Shown: positions 14,758 to 23,617, numbered from the stretch's first letter. The stretch is 27,738 nt of DNA from Bacilli bacterium (GCA_028703035.1 JAQVNR010000010.1:1-27738), one strand, 5' to 3'. Notes: generated by a model not told the origin, from the letters alone. Numbers and translations: made by a program.

Positions 14758-16680
14758 ATGAAAATATTAAGAAATCTATATAAATTGGGAATTTTTTTAT
14801 TTATTAGCTGCATAGTAGTTATTGTTGGCTTATACTTATATGCTTATTTATCCTCAGAAATAACATTAAATACAGCTAATTTTATTAATATTTATGATAA
14901 AGATGATAATATTGTTTTTCAAGGAAACGGTAACAAAGAATGGGTTAATTTAAATGAAGTTTCTGAAGATGTAAAAAATGCGATGGTGAGTATTGAAGAT
15001 AAAAATTTTTATAAGCACCATGGGTTTGATTATTTAAGAATTATAAAATCTTTATTAACTAACATTAAAGAAAAAAAAATTACTGCCGGTGCATCAACTA
15101 TATCGATGCAATATGTTAAAAATATGTATTTAGACTTTGACCAAACTTGGGAAAGAAAATTTGATGAAGCTTTTTTAACAATGAATCTAGAAGTACATTA
15201 TGATAAAGATGAAATATTGGAAGGTTATTTAAATACAATTAACTTTGGTCAAGGTAATTTTGGCATTGAAAATGCGAGTCAATATTATTTTAATAAAAAA
15301 AGTAGTGATTTAACGTTAGAAGAAGCTATTATTTTGGTTGGTATACCGAGAAGTCCAGAAAATTATAATCCTATAAGCAATTATGAACTTTCAATAAAAA
15401 GAGCTAAAACTGTTGCGCAAAGTATGGTTAAGAACGGTTATATTAGCGAAGAAACCTATGATAATCTTTTTCAAGAAGAAATAATTATTCATGGAAAAGA
15501 AGGCGTAAATAAACTTCAAACATTAATGTATTATCAAGATGCAGTTTTAAGTGAATTAAATAGTTTAACTATGATTCCTAAATCTTTGATTAAATCGGGC
15601 GGATTAAAAATATATACAAATTTAAGTATAGAAACCCAAACTGAAATGGAAAAATCAATTATAGCTAACATTACAAATGAAAAAGCAGAAGTCGCAAGTA
15701 TTGTTATCGAACCAAATACTGGTGGTGTTATGGCACTTGCTGGTGGTGTTGATTACTCTAAAAGCCAGTACAACCGTGTTACCCAAGCAAAAAGACAAGT
15801 TGGATCAGTCATTAAGCCTTTTTTATATTATGGAGCTTTAGAAAACAATATGACATCTGCTTCAACTTTTAGAAGCGAACTTACAAGTTTTGTATTTGCT
15901 GATAACCAAAAATATTCACCAACTAATTATGCTAATATTTATGGCAATCGAAATATTACAATGGCGGCGGCCCTTTCTTACTCTGATAATATTTACGCAG
16001 TTAAAACTCATCTTTTTTTAGGTGAAGATATTTTAGTAAATACCTTGAAATTAGCTGGTTTAAAAGGCAATTTAGCGCCCAACCCATCTCTTGCATTAGG
16101 AGCATCTGAGTTTAATATGCTTGACTTTGCTGGAGCTTATAATACTTTAGCAAATAATGGAACTTATAATGAATTGTTTTTTATTCGAAGAGTGGAAGAT
16201 ACAACTGGTAAAGTAATTTATAAACATAAGGATAATCCTGAAGATGTTTTAAACAAGGATTACACTTTTATTATTAATGAAATGATGACTAATACTTATA
16301 ATTCCCATTTTATAGATTACGCAACTCCGACAGTCTTGTCTTTAGGAAACAGAGTTGACCGAAAGTTTGCTTTAAAAAGTGGCACAACTGATTATGATTA
16401 TTGGATTGTCGGTTATAATCCTGATTTTTTGATGATGGTTTGGAGTGGCAATGATTTAAATGAGAGTGTAGATTCTTCGATTTCGTCAAAAATTAAAGAA
16501 ATTTGGTATGATACAACTTCTTTAACTTTAAAAAATACACCGAGTTCTTGGTATGAAATGCCGGATAATATTGTTGCAATGCCACTTCATTCTATAACAG
16601 GAATATATGAACCTACTAGCAGTAAAAGCACTTTGTTTTATTTTAAAAAAGGATCTGAACCGGATTTTTTTGAAGATTAA
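14758..16680 (+). CDS. Class A penicillin-binding protein (PBP1A-type transglycosylase/transpeptidase)
   Basis: This bifunctional enzyme polymerises and crosslinks peptidoglycan outside the membrane. After an N-terminal anchor (about residues 8-32) comes a glycosyltransferase family 51 domain with the catalytic Glu80 in EDKNFYKHHG and GASTISMQYVKN (111-122). The transpeptidase follows, with SVIK (350-353), SDN (409-411) and KSGT (540-543), all intact. The 640-residue length is typical without long C-terminal extensions. The ribosome site is weak (GGTGT close to the ATG). It runs head-on to replication, against every other gene left of the origin, and interrupts the Bacillus order between noc and rpoE. 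It ends in a terminator shared with noc. Confidence 0.93.
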   Translation: MKILRNLYKLGIFLFISCIVVIVGLYLYAYLSSEITLNTANFINIYDKDDNIVFQGNGNKEWVNLNEVSEDVKNAMVSIEDKNFYKHHGFDYLRIIKSLLTNIKEKKITAGASTISMQYVKNMYLDFDQTWERKFDEAFLTMNLEVHYDKDEILEGYLNTINFGQGNFGIENASQYYFNKKSSDLTLEEAIILVGIPRSPENYNPISNYELSIKRAKTVAQSMVKNGYISEETYDNLFQEEIIIHGKEGVNKLQTLMYYQDAVLSELNSLTMIPKSLIKSGGLKIYTNLSIETQTEMEKSIIANITNEKAEVASIVIEPNTGGVMALAGGVDYSKSQYNRVTQAKRQVGSVIKPFLYYGALENNMTSASTFRSELTSFVFADNQKYSPTNYANIYGNRNITMAAALSYSDNIYAVKTHLFLGEDILVNTLKLAGLKGNLAPNPSLALGASEFNMLDFAGAYNTLANNGTYNELFFIRRVEDTTGKVIYKHKDNPEDVLNKDYTFIINEMMTNTYNSHFIDYATPTVLSLGNRVDRKFALKSGTTDYDYWIVGYNPDFLMMVWSGNDLNESVDSSISSKIKEIWYDTTSLTLKNTPSSWYEMPDNIVAMPLHSITGIYEPTSSKSTLFYFKKGSEPDFFED

Positions 16681-16701
16681 AACAAGCTACTTAGCTTGTT
16701 T
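16681..16701. terminator. Shared bidirectional terminator between the PBP and noc genes
   Basis: ACAAGCTA-CT-TAGCTTGT is an almost perfect inverted repeat with A- and T-runs outside. It starts at the PBP stop codon and contains the last codons and TAG stop of the converging noc gene, so coding and termination signals overlap. Confidence 0.75.
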
Positions 16702-17862
16702 ATCTATTTTAATAATTATTTGATATAAATCTTCAAAATTAAATTCTTCTTTACTTATTTTAAATCCCGCATTTTTTATTTCAATTTCTAAATCTCTAAA
16801 TGCTTCTGTTATTGAATTTAAATCATTTGAAATAATCTTTGATTTTTTTTCTACTATTGGAGATGGTTCTATTTCTTTTATTGGTGATTCAATAGGCTCT
16901 AACAATGAATTGTTTTGTTCTTCATTATTAGTATCAAAAATATTTTCACTACTTTGATCAAACGATAAATTTACTTTTTGATCTTCAAGTGATTGATAAG
17001 ATGGCATATCAAAGATATTTAAAAATTTATTAGACTCTTTTATTTCTTTTTCCGCAGGTGGAATTGGGTCAATCGGTTTGTCATCAAGTATTAAATCCTC
17101 CGAAGTACTAAAATCTAATGTTTCAAAGGCTTGCCCAGCATCTCGTTTTATATCTTGGAAATCCATTTCCTTTCCTGAATCTAATACTTGCTCATTTTCA
17201 GCATTATTTACATAATTAAAGGGATTTACAGCAGGTTCAGAAATTACTGGAGTAGATGGAGATAATTCTTCTTTAATAGCTGTATCAAGCTGGCGAACTG
17301 TCATTCTTTCGGAAATAACCCTATTAAGCATTGCCTCTTGGGCTATTAAATCAGTAATTTGTAACAAACTTCTAGCATGCCTTTCGCTAATTCGATCGTT
17401 AAGAAGTGCTTCTTGAACACCAGTTGACAAATTTAATAATCTTAATTTATTGGCAATTAATGACTGGCTTACTCCCATTTTTTTTGCTAATCCTTCTTGA
17501 GTTAGATAACCTTTATCAAGAATTTTTTTATAGGATTTTGCTTCTTCAATCGAAGTTAAATTTTTTCTTTGAACATTTTCTACTAAAGCTACTTCGGCGC
17601 TTTGATTATCATCTAAATTAGAAATTATTGCGGGAACTTCAGTAAGCCCTGCTACATTTGCAGCTTTATATCTTCTTTCTCCGGCAATAATCTCATATTT
17701 ATCACCTAATTTTCTTAAAACCAGTGGCTGAATAATTCCATGTTCTTTTATAGATGAGGCTAGTTCGCTAATTCCTTTCTCATCAAAAGTTAATCGTGGT
17801 TGGAAACGATTAGGAATAATTTTATCAACATTAATCATTTGAATTGTATCTATGACATCCAT
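16687..17862 (-). CDS. noc: Noc-like ParB-family nucleoid occlusion protein with a long acidic linker
   Basis: ParB-fold CTPase and DNA clamp. The N-terminal domain has NRFQPR (18-23), GERRYKAA (61-68) and ENVQRKN (95-101), the CTP-binding boxes. A helix-turn-helix follows (about 121-142), then NKLRLL and ISERHARSLL (158-167), which resemble Noc (ITERHAR) more than Spo0J. Position directly after rsmG is also that of noc in Bacillus. A near-consensus Noc site lies at 22032-22045. At 391 residues it is far longer than the usual 280-300. Residues about 200-345 are a proline/acid-rich, probably disordered linker before a C-terminal dimerisation-like segment. The N-terminal membrane-binding amphipathic helix of Bacillus Noc is not obvious. 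No parA/soj or spo0J follows; a PBP gene takes their place. A chromosome-partitioning ParB role is the alternative. Confidence 0.8.
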   Translation of the reverse strand: MDVIDTIQMINVDKIIPNRFQPRLTFDEKGISELASSIKEHGIIQPLVLRKLGDKYEIIAGERRYKAANVAGLTEVPAIISNLDDNQSAEVALVENVQRKNLTSIEEAKSYKKILDKGYLTQEGLAKKMGVSQSLIANKLRLLNLSTGVQEALLNDRISERHARSLLQITDLIAQEAMLNRVISERMTVRQLDTAIKEELSPSTPVISEPAVNPFNYVNNAENEQVLDSGKEMDFQDIKRDAGQAFETLDFSTSEDLILDDKPIDPIPPAEKEIKESNKFLNIFDMPSYQSLEDQKVNLSFDQSSENIFDTNNEEQNNSLLEPIESPIKEIEPSPIVEKKSKIISNDLNSITEAFRDLEIEIKNAGFKISKEEFNFEDLYQIIIKIDKQAK

Positions 17863-17906
17863 TTTTATGCCCCTTTTTATATTCTATAATTATAATACTT
17901 TATTTC

Positions 17907-18620
17907 TCAGTTATTTTCAAGTGGCTTTTTAAGAATTTTGTCAAAGCTTCGCGGATATTCGGATTTAGTTATCATTATTTTTTTTATTTTGATTAATGTT
18001 CTTCTACTGTTTTCTATTGGTAATAAAAAACTTTCTATTTTTTCTATTTTACCACCTAATTTTTTTATTGTACCTTTAGAGGTAATTAATTCTGTTGTAA
18101 CCTCACCTTTTAAAGGAATAAACAATCCTCCCAATTTTACAAAAGGAAGTGATAGTTCCGATAAAATTTGAAGTTTTGCAACAGCTCTAGATGTTACTAA
18201 ATCAAAATGCTCTCGTTTTTCTTTAACGTATTTTTCGCTACGATCGTTAACAACCGTAACACCAGTTAATTCTAATTGGTTTATTAAATTATTGAGAAAT
18301 TTTGTTTTTTTATTATTTGAATCTAATAATGTGATTACCAAATGCGGATAAAATATTTTTAAAACAACTCCCGGAAAGCCAGCTCCTGTTCCAATATCAA
18401 GAACATTTGTAATTGTGTTTAGATTAATTAATTTTGTAATTGTTAAAGAATCATAAAAATGTTTTAAATATACGGCTTTTTCTTCGGTAATAGAAGTTAA
18501 GTTTGTATGACTATTATAATCAATTAAATAATTATAATAAATATCTAACTTTTTTATTTTTTCATCATTCCAGTTTATATTTAATTCTTCTAAATGTTCA
18601 ATAAATTCTTTACTATTCAT
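17907..18620 (-). CDS. rsmG: 16S rRNA (guanine-527-N7)-methyltransferase
   Basis: RsmG (GidB) methylates G527 (E. coli numbering) in the 530 loop of 16S rRNA; its loss gives low-level streptomycin resistance. The 237-residue chain has the SAM-binding motif VLDIGTGAGFPGV (73-85), LLDSNNKKTKFLN, and VTSRAVAKL. It overlaps the end of mnmG by 8 bases, as in the conserved oriC-left operon. The downstream gap to noc (44 bases) contains a TATAAT-like sequence but no convincing -35, so noc is probably cotranscribed. Confidence 0.96.
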   Translation of the reverse strand: MNSKEFIEHLEELNINWNDEKIKKLDIYYNYLIDYNSHTNLTSITEEKAVYLKHFYDSLTITKLINLNTITNVLDIGTGAGFPGVVLKIFYPHLVITLLDSNNKKTKFLNNLINQLELTGVTVVNDRSEKYVKEKREHFDLVTSRAVAKLQILSELSLPFVKLGGLFIPLKGEVTTELITSKGTIKKLGGKIEKIESFLLPIENSRRTLIKIKKIMITKSEYPRSFDKILKKPLENN

Positions 18621-20481
18621 TTTTATTATATTCTTTCTTTAAATAGATTGCTAACAATGAGATATCTACAGGATTTACACCACTTATTCTTGATGCTTGA
18701 GCAATGTTTAATGGTCTTACTTTTTTTAACTTTTCTTTTGCTTCTGATGCTATATTTTTAATATTATCATAATTTATATCTTTAGGAATTTTCTTATTTT
18801 CAAGTTTTAACATTTTTTCTACTTCTTTGTAGGTCTTTGCAATATAACCTTCATATTTAATTTGAAATTCAACTGTTTCAATAATTTCCGGCGACCATTT
18901 ATTTTCTAATATATTGGTTTTTAAATAATCATTTAATTTAATTTCCGGTCTTGTGGCAAATTCATATAATGTGTAACCAGTATTTAAAGTTTTATACTCA
19001 AGTTTTTTTAATAGTTCTTCTGGAATGTTGGTTTTGGAAATTTTGTTATTTTTTAATTGATAAATAAGATCATTTATATTTGCTTTTTTTTCTATAAGCT
19101 TATTATATCTTTTATTATCAATTAGACCTATTTTATATCCATATTCTCTTAACCTTAAATCCGCATTATCATGTCTTAAAATTAATCTAAATTCGGCACG
19201 TGATGTTAATAAACGATAAGGCTCTAGTGTCCCTTTTGTTACTAAATCATCGATGAGTACACCAATATATGCCTCATTTCTTTTTAAAATAAAAGGTTCT
19301 TTATTAGTTAACTTTCTGCTTGAATTTATCCCTGCTATTAACCCTTGACTTGCAGCTTCTTCATAGCCACTAGTACCATTAATTTGACCTGCTGTAAATA
19401 GATTTTCAATTAATTTGCTTTCAAGACTCAACTTAAGTTGTAATGGATTTATCGCATCATATTCTATGGCATAAGCATATTTCAAAATTTTAGCATTTTC
19501 TAAACCAGGTAAACTTTTTACCATTTTATCTTGGACATCATAGGGCATACTTGTTGAAAAGCCTTGTAAATAAATATCATTATAATATATGCTTTCAGGT
19601 TCTAAAAAAAGTTGATGGCGTTCTTTATCAGCAAATCTAACTATTTTATCTTCGATTGATGGGCAATATCTTGTACCAGTTCCTTTGATGTTGCCACTAT
19701 ACATTGCTGATTTTTTTAAATTGTCAGTAATTATTTTATGTGTATCTTTGGTTGTATAAGTAATATAACACTTCTCTTGTTTGTTAACGTCATAAATAGG
19801 AGTTGTATCAAAACTAAAAGACCAATGAGTTTTATCTCCCTCTTCTGCTTTAACTTTATTAAAATTTATTGAACTTTTTTCTATTCTTTGAGGTGTTCCA
19901 GTTTTTAATCTAAGCATTTCAAAACCTAAACTTTTAAATGATTCACTTAAAAAGTTTGATGTTTTTTCTCCGTGAGGGCCAGATTCTTTCACCTCATTAC
20001 CAATTAAAATTTTACTTTTTAAATAAGTGCCAGTAGTTAATATTAAAGCATTACAAAAATATTTTTTCCCATTCTCTAGTTCAATTCCTGCAATTTTTGA
20101 ATTTTTAACGACTATGCTTTTAGCCATGCCTTCTATGATTTCTAAATTAGAAAGTTTCTGAAGCTCTTCTAACATTATTTTAGGATATGTTATTTTATCA
20201 GCTTGGGCCCTAAGTGACCTAACTGCAGGTTTAGAGTTATTCAACATTTTAAGTTGAATATGGCTTTTATCAGCTACTTTTCCCATTAAGCCACCTAAAG
20301 CATCAATTTCACGTACTACTATTCCCTTAGCTGTCCCACCAATTGATGGATTACATGGCATATCGGCAATATTGCTAATGTTACTAGTTATTAATGCTGT
20401 TTTGTGGCCTAATACACTAGTTGCATGAGCAGCTTCACATCCTGCGTGACCTCCACCTATTACTATAATATCGTAATTCAT
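18613..20481 (-). CDS. mnmG: tRNA uridine-5-carboxymethylaminomethyl(34) synthesis enzyme MnmG
   Basis: MnmG (GidA) is an FAD protein that works with MnmE to install the cmnm group on the wobble uridine of tRNAs reading split boxes. The 622-residue length is standard. Features are the dinucleotide-binding GGGHAGCEAA at the N-terminus, the GGTAKG and ALILTTGTYL segments, NGTSGYEEAASQGLIAG for FAD contact, and a helical C-terminal domain (from about 540) that docks on MnmE. The start is ATG; mnmE ends 9 bases upstream. The pair is probably made together. Confidence 0.97.
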   Translation of the reverse strand: MNYDIIVIGGGHAGCEAAHATSVLGHKTALITSNISNIADMPCNPSIGGTAKGIVVREIDALGGLMGKVADKSHIQLKMLNNSKPAVRSLRAQADKITYPKIMLEELQKLSNLEIIEGMAKSIVVKNSKIAGIELENGKKYFCNALILTTGTYLKSKILIGNEVKESGPHGEKTSNFLSESFKSLGFEMLRLKTGTPQRIEKSSINFNKVKAEEGDKTHWSFSFDTTPIYDVNKQEKCYITYTTKDTHKIITDNLKKSAMYSGNIKGTGTRYCPSIEDKIVRFADKERHQLFLEPESIYYNDIYLQGFSTSMPYDVQDKMVKSLPGLENAKILKYAYAIEYDAINPLQLKLSLESKLIENLFTAGQINGTSGYEEAASQGLIAGINSSRKLTNKEPFILKRNEAYIGVLIDDLVTKGTLEPYRLLTSRAEFRLILRHDNADLRLREYGYKIGLIDNKRYNKLIEKKANINDLIYQLKNNKISKTNIPEELLKKLEYKTLNTGYTLYEFATRPEIKLNDYLKTNILENKWSPEIIETVEFQIKYEGYIAKTYKEVEKMLKLENKKIPKDINYDNIKNIASEAKEKLKKVRPLNIAQASRISGVNPVDISLLAIYLKKEYNKNE

Positions 20482-20490
20482 TTTTTTTAC

Positions 20491-21846
20491 CTACTTTCCT
20501 AAACAAAACTTAGAAAATAATTCATCTAATAAATCTTCTTTATAAGTTTCGCCAATTATTTCTCCTAATAACTCATAACAATTCTGCAAGTCAATACTTA
20601 TTAAATCAATTGAAATTCCCATATTTAAGTTATTAAGTGATTCTTCAATTACCATCAAAGCTTTTGAAACTAAGGAAACTTGACGAGCTGATGATAAATA
20701 AGAAAAATCTTTGGTTTCTATTTTTTCTAAATTAAATATTTCTATAATTTTTGTTTTTAATTTTTCTAAACCAAATTCATTAATTGTATTTCCAAATATT
20801 ACTTGATAATCTTTTAATTTATTAATATCAAGTTTTGTTTTTATATCATCTTTATTAATAAAAACTATTACAGGTTTATCGCCTAAATTCTGTAAATTTT
20901 GAAGATCAACAGATATTTTTTCAGTAGTATTATCGATAACGTATATTATTAAATCTGCTGTTTTACTTATATCTTTGCTTTTTTCAACACCAATTTTTTC
21001 AACTTGGTCATTTGTTAAACGTAAACCTGCTGTATCCACAATATTTAAAATAATTCCATTTAAAAATATTTTTCCTTCAACAATATCTCTAGTTGTACCA
21101 GGTATATTAGTAACTATAGCCTTATTTTCTTCTAATAAATCATTTAATATGCTACTTTTCCCAACATTTGGCTGGCCGATAATTGCAACATCAATACCAT
21201 TCTTTATTATTTTTCCATTTTTAGAATCTATTAATAAATGTTGAAGTTCTTCTATAATATTTATTAAAGTCGGTTTCAAAATATCTTCAGTTATGACTAA
21301 AACATCATCGTATTCTGGATAATCGATATTTACTTCAATATTTGCTTGTAAGCTAATTAATTTTTGCCGAATATTATTGATTTTGTTTGATAATGAACCA
21401 GTTATTTGATTAATAGCAAGTTTTCTGGAACTTTCGGTTTCACTTACAATAAGATCTCCTACTGCTTCAGCTTCTAGTAAATCAATCCTTCCATTTAAAA
21501 ATGCTCTTTTAGTAAATTCACCGGCTTCAGCAAGAATACAACCACTAGCTAACAATACTTCTAATATTTTATTTGTTGTAGCTATTCCCCCGTGACTATT
21601 TATTTCAACGATATCTTCAGTAGTAAATGTTTTTGGTGATCTCATTATAGACACTAATACTTCATCAACTTTTTCATTTTGATAAGTAATAAATCCATAG
21701 TGAATAGTATGACTTGGAACTTGTTCTAAGTTTTTACCTAAAAAAACACTATTAACTATTTTAATAGCTTCGGCTCCACTACATCTAATAATACTTATCG
21801 CCCCATTACCAAGGGCTGTTGATACAGCACATATTGTTGAATCCAT
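20491..21846 (-). CDS. mnmE: tRNA modification GTPase MnmE
   Basis: MnmE is the partner GTPase of MnmG. The 451-residue chain starts MDSTICAVST, the formyl-THF-binding N-domain. It carries a central helical region and an inserted G domain with GQPNVGKSS (G1), TNIPGTTRD (G2), DTAGL (G3) and NKDD (G4). It ends in the catalytic CLGK (usually CIGK). The family alignment fixes the start at the ATG at 21846. That ATG has no close Shine-Dalgarno. AAGGAG stands 28 bases upstream, but a 20-base hairpin between them would bring it to about 8 bases when folded. A promoter and a structured ~165-base leader precede it, so it is not simply read from jag. Confidence 0.96.
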   Translation of the reverse strand: MDSTICAVSTALGNGAISIIRCSGAEAIKIVNSVFLGKNLEQVPSHTIHYGFITYQNEKVDEVLVSIMRSPKTFTTEDIVEINSHGGIATTNKILEVLLASGCILAEAGEFTKRAFLNGRIDLLEAEAVGDLIVSETESSRKLAINQITGSLSNKINNIRQKLISLQANIEVNIDYPEYDDVLVITEDILKPTLINIIEELQHLLIDSKNGKIIKNGIDVAIIGQPNVGKSSILNDLLEENKAIVTNIPGTTRDIVEGKIFLNGIILNIVDTAGLRLTNDQVEKIGVEKSKDISKTADLIIYVIDNTTEKISVDLQNLQNLGDKPVIVFINKDDIKTKLDINKLKDYQVIFGNTINEFGLEKLKTKIIEIFNLEKIETKDFSYLSSARQVSLVSKALMVIEESLNNLNMGISIDLISIDLQNCYELLGEIIGETYKEDLLDELFSKFCLGK

Positions 21847-21853
21847 AATTTCT

Positions 21854-21944
21854 GTCGAGTAGACGAGCTCGACACTCCTTTCACTTTATTAGTGAGAGGA
21901 AATCTATCGCCCCTCACGAAAGCCGTACATGCATAAGGCTCTTC
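21854..21944 (-). other. Possible relic of a group II intron 3' end (domain V/VI-like) in the mnmE leader
   Basis: On the minus strand the order is TGAAGAGCC, TTATGCATGTACGG, CTTTCGTGAGGGG, a stem GTGAGGGG with CCTCTCAC (21917-21892), and finally GTCGAG paired with CTCGAC, ending CTACTCGAC. These blocks, in this order, recall bacterial group II intron ends (GAGCCxTATG, then CATGTACGGTTC, then GTGAGAGG, then CTACTCGAC). The distal helix and tetraloop of domain V are missing, so splicing activity is not expected. No reverse transcriptase or 5' intron part is present. The match is from memory of the pattern; an unrelated structured leader is the alternative. Confidence 0.4.
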
Positions 21945-21984
21945 ATATAATCTAAATCAAGAAATACTGTAAAACTATATATTT

Positions 21985-22001
21985 AGCACCGAACTGGTGC
22001 T
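21985..22001 (-). promoter_or_regulatory. Hairpin near the 5' end of the mnmE leader
   Basis: AGCACC-AGTTC-GGTGCT (minus strand) is a perfect 6-bp stem about 10 nt after the predicted start of transcription. An upstream GTGCT could pair with the AGCAC arm instead. The function is unknown. Confidence 0.4.
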
Positions 22002-22015
22002 CCCTTTCGCTATGT

Positions 22016-22024
22016 ATTATAGCA
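22016..22024 (-). promoter_or_regulatory. Extended -10 promoter of mnmE
   Basis: The minus strand reads TGC-TATAAT, a perfect extended -10 element. The -35 position, 17 bases upstream, reads TTTCCC and lies inside the predicted Noc site. The start of transcription is expected near 22009. Confidence 0.6.
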
Positions 22025-22031
22025 CAAAATT

Positions 22032-22045
22032 ATTTCCTGGGAAAT
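22032..22045. promoter_or_regulatory. Putative Noc-binding site (NBS)
   Basis: ATTTCCTGGGAAAT differs at one base from the B. subtilis Noc consensus ATTTCCCGGGAAAT. It is 4.2 kb from the noc-like gene, within the origin region, and covers the -35 region of the mnmE promoter. No other full match was seen in the window, and no parS-like TGTTTCACGTGAAACA was seen. Confidence 0.6.
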
Positions 22046-22054
22046 AAAAAGGAA

Positions 22055-22666
22055 TTATTCATTCCTTGGTTTGACAATTATATGTCTGTTTGGTTCTTCC
22101 CCTTCACTTTCAGTCTTTATTCCTTTAAAATTATTTAAAATATTATGTACTATTCTTCTTTCATAAGAATTCATATCTTCCATAACAACTGGAGTTTTAG
22201 TTTCTTTAACTTCTCTAGCAATATTTTTTGCTAATCGTTCAAGATGTGATATTTGTTTATCTTTATAATTTTCAACATCCAAATTAATATAAGGAAACAT
22301 ACCTAAGTGATTATAAATAGTTTGCTTGGCAAGTAATGTTAAAGCAGATAATGTCTGTCCATTTTTTCCAATCAAAATTCCATTATTATCTGAAAACATT
22401 TTTATAGTTATCTGTTTATTACGAATTTTTGTTTCAAAAGTAGTATTAATTCCCATATCTTTTAATAAATCACTTAAAAACTCTTTTAAGTATTTTTCGA
22501 TATCAGATAATTTTATTAATTTTAATTTATAGCTAAGACTTTTAAATAATCCTGATTTATGTTCTTCATATTTAAATAATATATCTTCTTCAGTTAAATT
22601 CAAATCTAATAATGCTTTTTCTAAAATAATTTTTTTATCTTTTCCTTCATATATAAATAATTCCAT
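22055..22666 (-). CDS. jag: RNA-binding cell elongation regulator Jag/KhpB (EloR)
   Basis: This 203-residue RNA-binding protein has three family parts in order. The Jag-N domain (about 1-50) includes FKYEEHKSGLFKS. A KH domain has its GxxG loop in ILIGKNGQTL. A C-terminal R3H domain has the RxxxH pair in YERRIVHNIL. In streptococci the protein controls cell elongation with KhpA. Gene order yidC-jag is conserved. The Shine-Dalgarno AAAGGAG overlaps the end of yidC and the gap is 3 bases, so the two are translationally coupled. Confidence 0.95.
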   Translation of the reverse strand: MELFIYEGKDKKIILEKALLDLNLTEEDILFKYEEHKSGLFKSLSYKLKLIKLSDIEKYLKEFLSDLLKDMGINTTFETKIRNKQITIKMFSDNNGILIGKNGQTLSALTLLAKQTIYNHLGMFPYINLDVENYKDKQISHLERLAKNIAREVKETKTPVVMEDMNSYERRIVHNILNNFKGIKTESEGEEPNRHIIVKPRNE

Positions 22667-22669
22667 AAT

Positions 22670-23617
22670 CTACTCCTTTAAATTTTTTTTCATTATTATA
22701 TTTTGTACTACACCAAATCCACTAGTTACTACCCAGTAAAGCGCAATAGCTGATGGCAAACTGAACGAAGCAATTGATATAAAAATTAACATAAAATTAG
22801 TCATAAACTTCATTTGTTTTTCTTGTTCTGGGCTTCCTATTGATAAAGCATTAAATTTAAATGATAAATATGTAGTAAATATAATTAAGAAAACTAATAA
22901 TAAATACCAATAATTGCCACTACTTATTCCAGTAAATGGTGTTGTTCCTAATTGAAATTTCCATAGTGTTGATTCAAATATAGCCGGCACACGCGTTATT
23001 GCCTCTAAAAAAGCTAAAAATATTGGTAATTGAAGAAATGACTGCAGACATCCACCTATCGGACTCACATTATATTTTTTATATATTAACATCATTTCTT
23101 GGCTTTTTTGCATCATTGCATCTGATTCGGTTTTATTCTTGTATTTTTCTTCTAACTTTTTTATCTCTGGATTTGCTTTTTTCATATTTTCTGATTGTTT
23201 TAAAGTTTTAATAGTTAAAGGCATAATTACAATTCTAATTAAGATACCAACCGCCATTACAGCTAAACCATAACTTTTTAAAAATAAACCAACTTTTATT
23301 ATATACCATGCAAGAGGTATAATAAATATTTGAGTCCAAAGACCAGTATAACTTTCTGGATTATATATTTTTAAATCTTGACATTTTGGTAAATCTTCAA
23401 CTTTAATTTCTAATGTTTTTTCATACTTCTCATAAATTTTTAAAATATCAGAATTTTCTGGTTGACATAATATATTTTTGGGTAAACCTTGTCCTGTTTC
23501 TTCATTACTAATTCTCTTATTGTTTTCATCACTTAAATAAGTAGTACAACCTGTTAACCCAAATAATATTAAAACAGAAAGTATTAATATTTTTTTTATT
23601 TTTTTATTTTTTTTCAT
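22670..23617 (-). CDS. yidC: Membrane protein insertase YidC/SpoIIIJ
   Basis: YidC inserts proteins into the membrane, alone or with Sec. The 315-residue precursor has a lipoprotein signal ending in LTGC (Cys24), as in Gram-positive YidC1/SpoIIIJ. Five membrane segments follow, with the first after the periplasmic stretch (TGLWTQIFIIPLAWYI). The conserved cytoplasmic hairpin is rich in Lys/Glu, and the core contains GGCLQSFLQLPIFLAF and ALYWVVTSGFG. In Bacillus SpoIIIJ is also needed for forespore sigma-G activation, through SpoIIIAE. The start overlaps the rnpA stop (ATGA). Confidence 0.96.
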   Translation of the reverse strand: MKKNKKIKKILILSVLILFGLTGCTTYLSDENNKRISNEETGQGLPKNILCQPENSDILKIYEKYEKTLEIKVEDLPKCQDLKIYNPESYTGLWTQIFIIPLAWYIIKVGLFLKSYGLAVMAVGILIRIVIMPLTIKTLKQSENMKKANPEIKKLEEKYKNKTESDAMMQKSQEMMLIYKKYNVSPIGGCLQSFLQLPIFLAFLEAITRVPAIFESTLWKFQLGTTPFTGISSGNYWYLLLVFLIIFTTYLSFKFNALSIGSPEQEKQMKFMTNFMLIFISIASFSLPSAIALYWVVTSGFGVVQNIIMKKNLKE

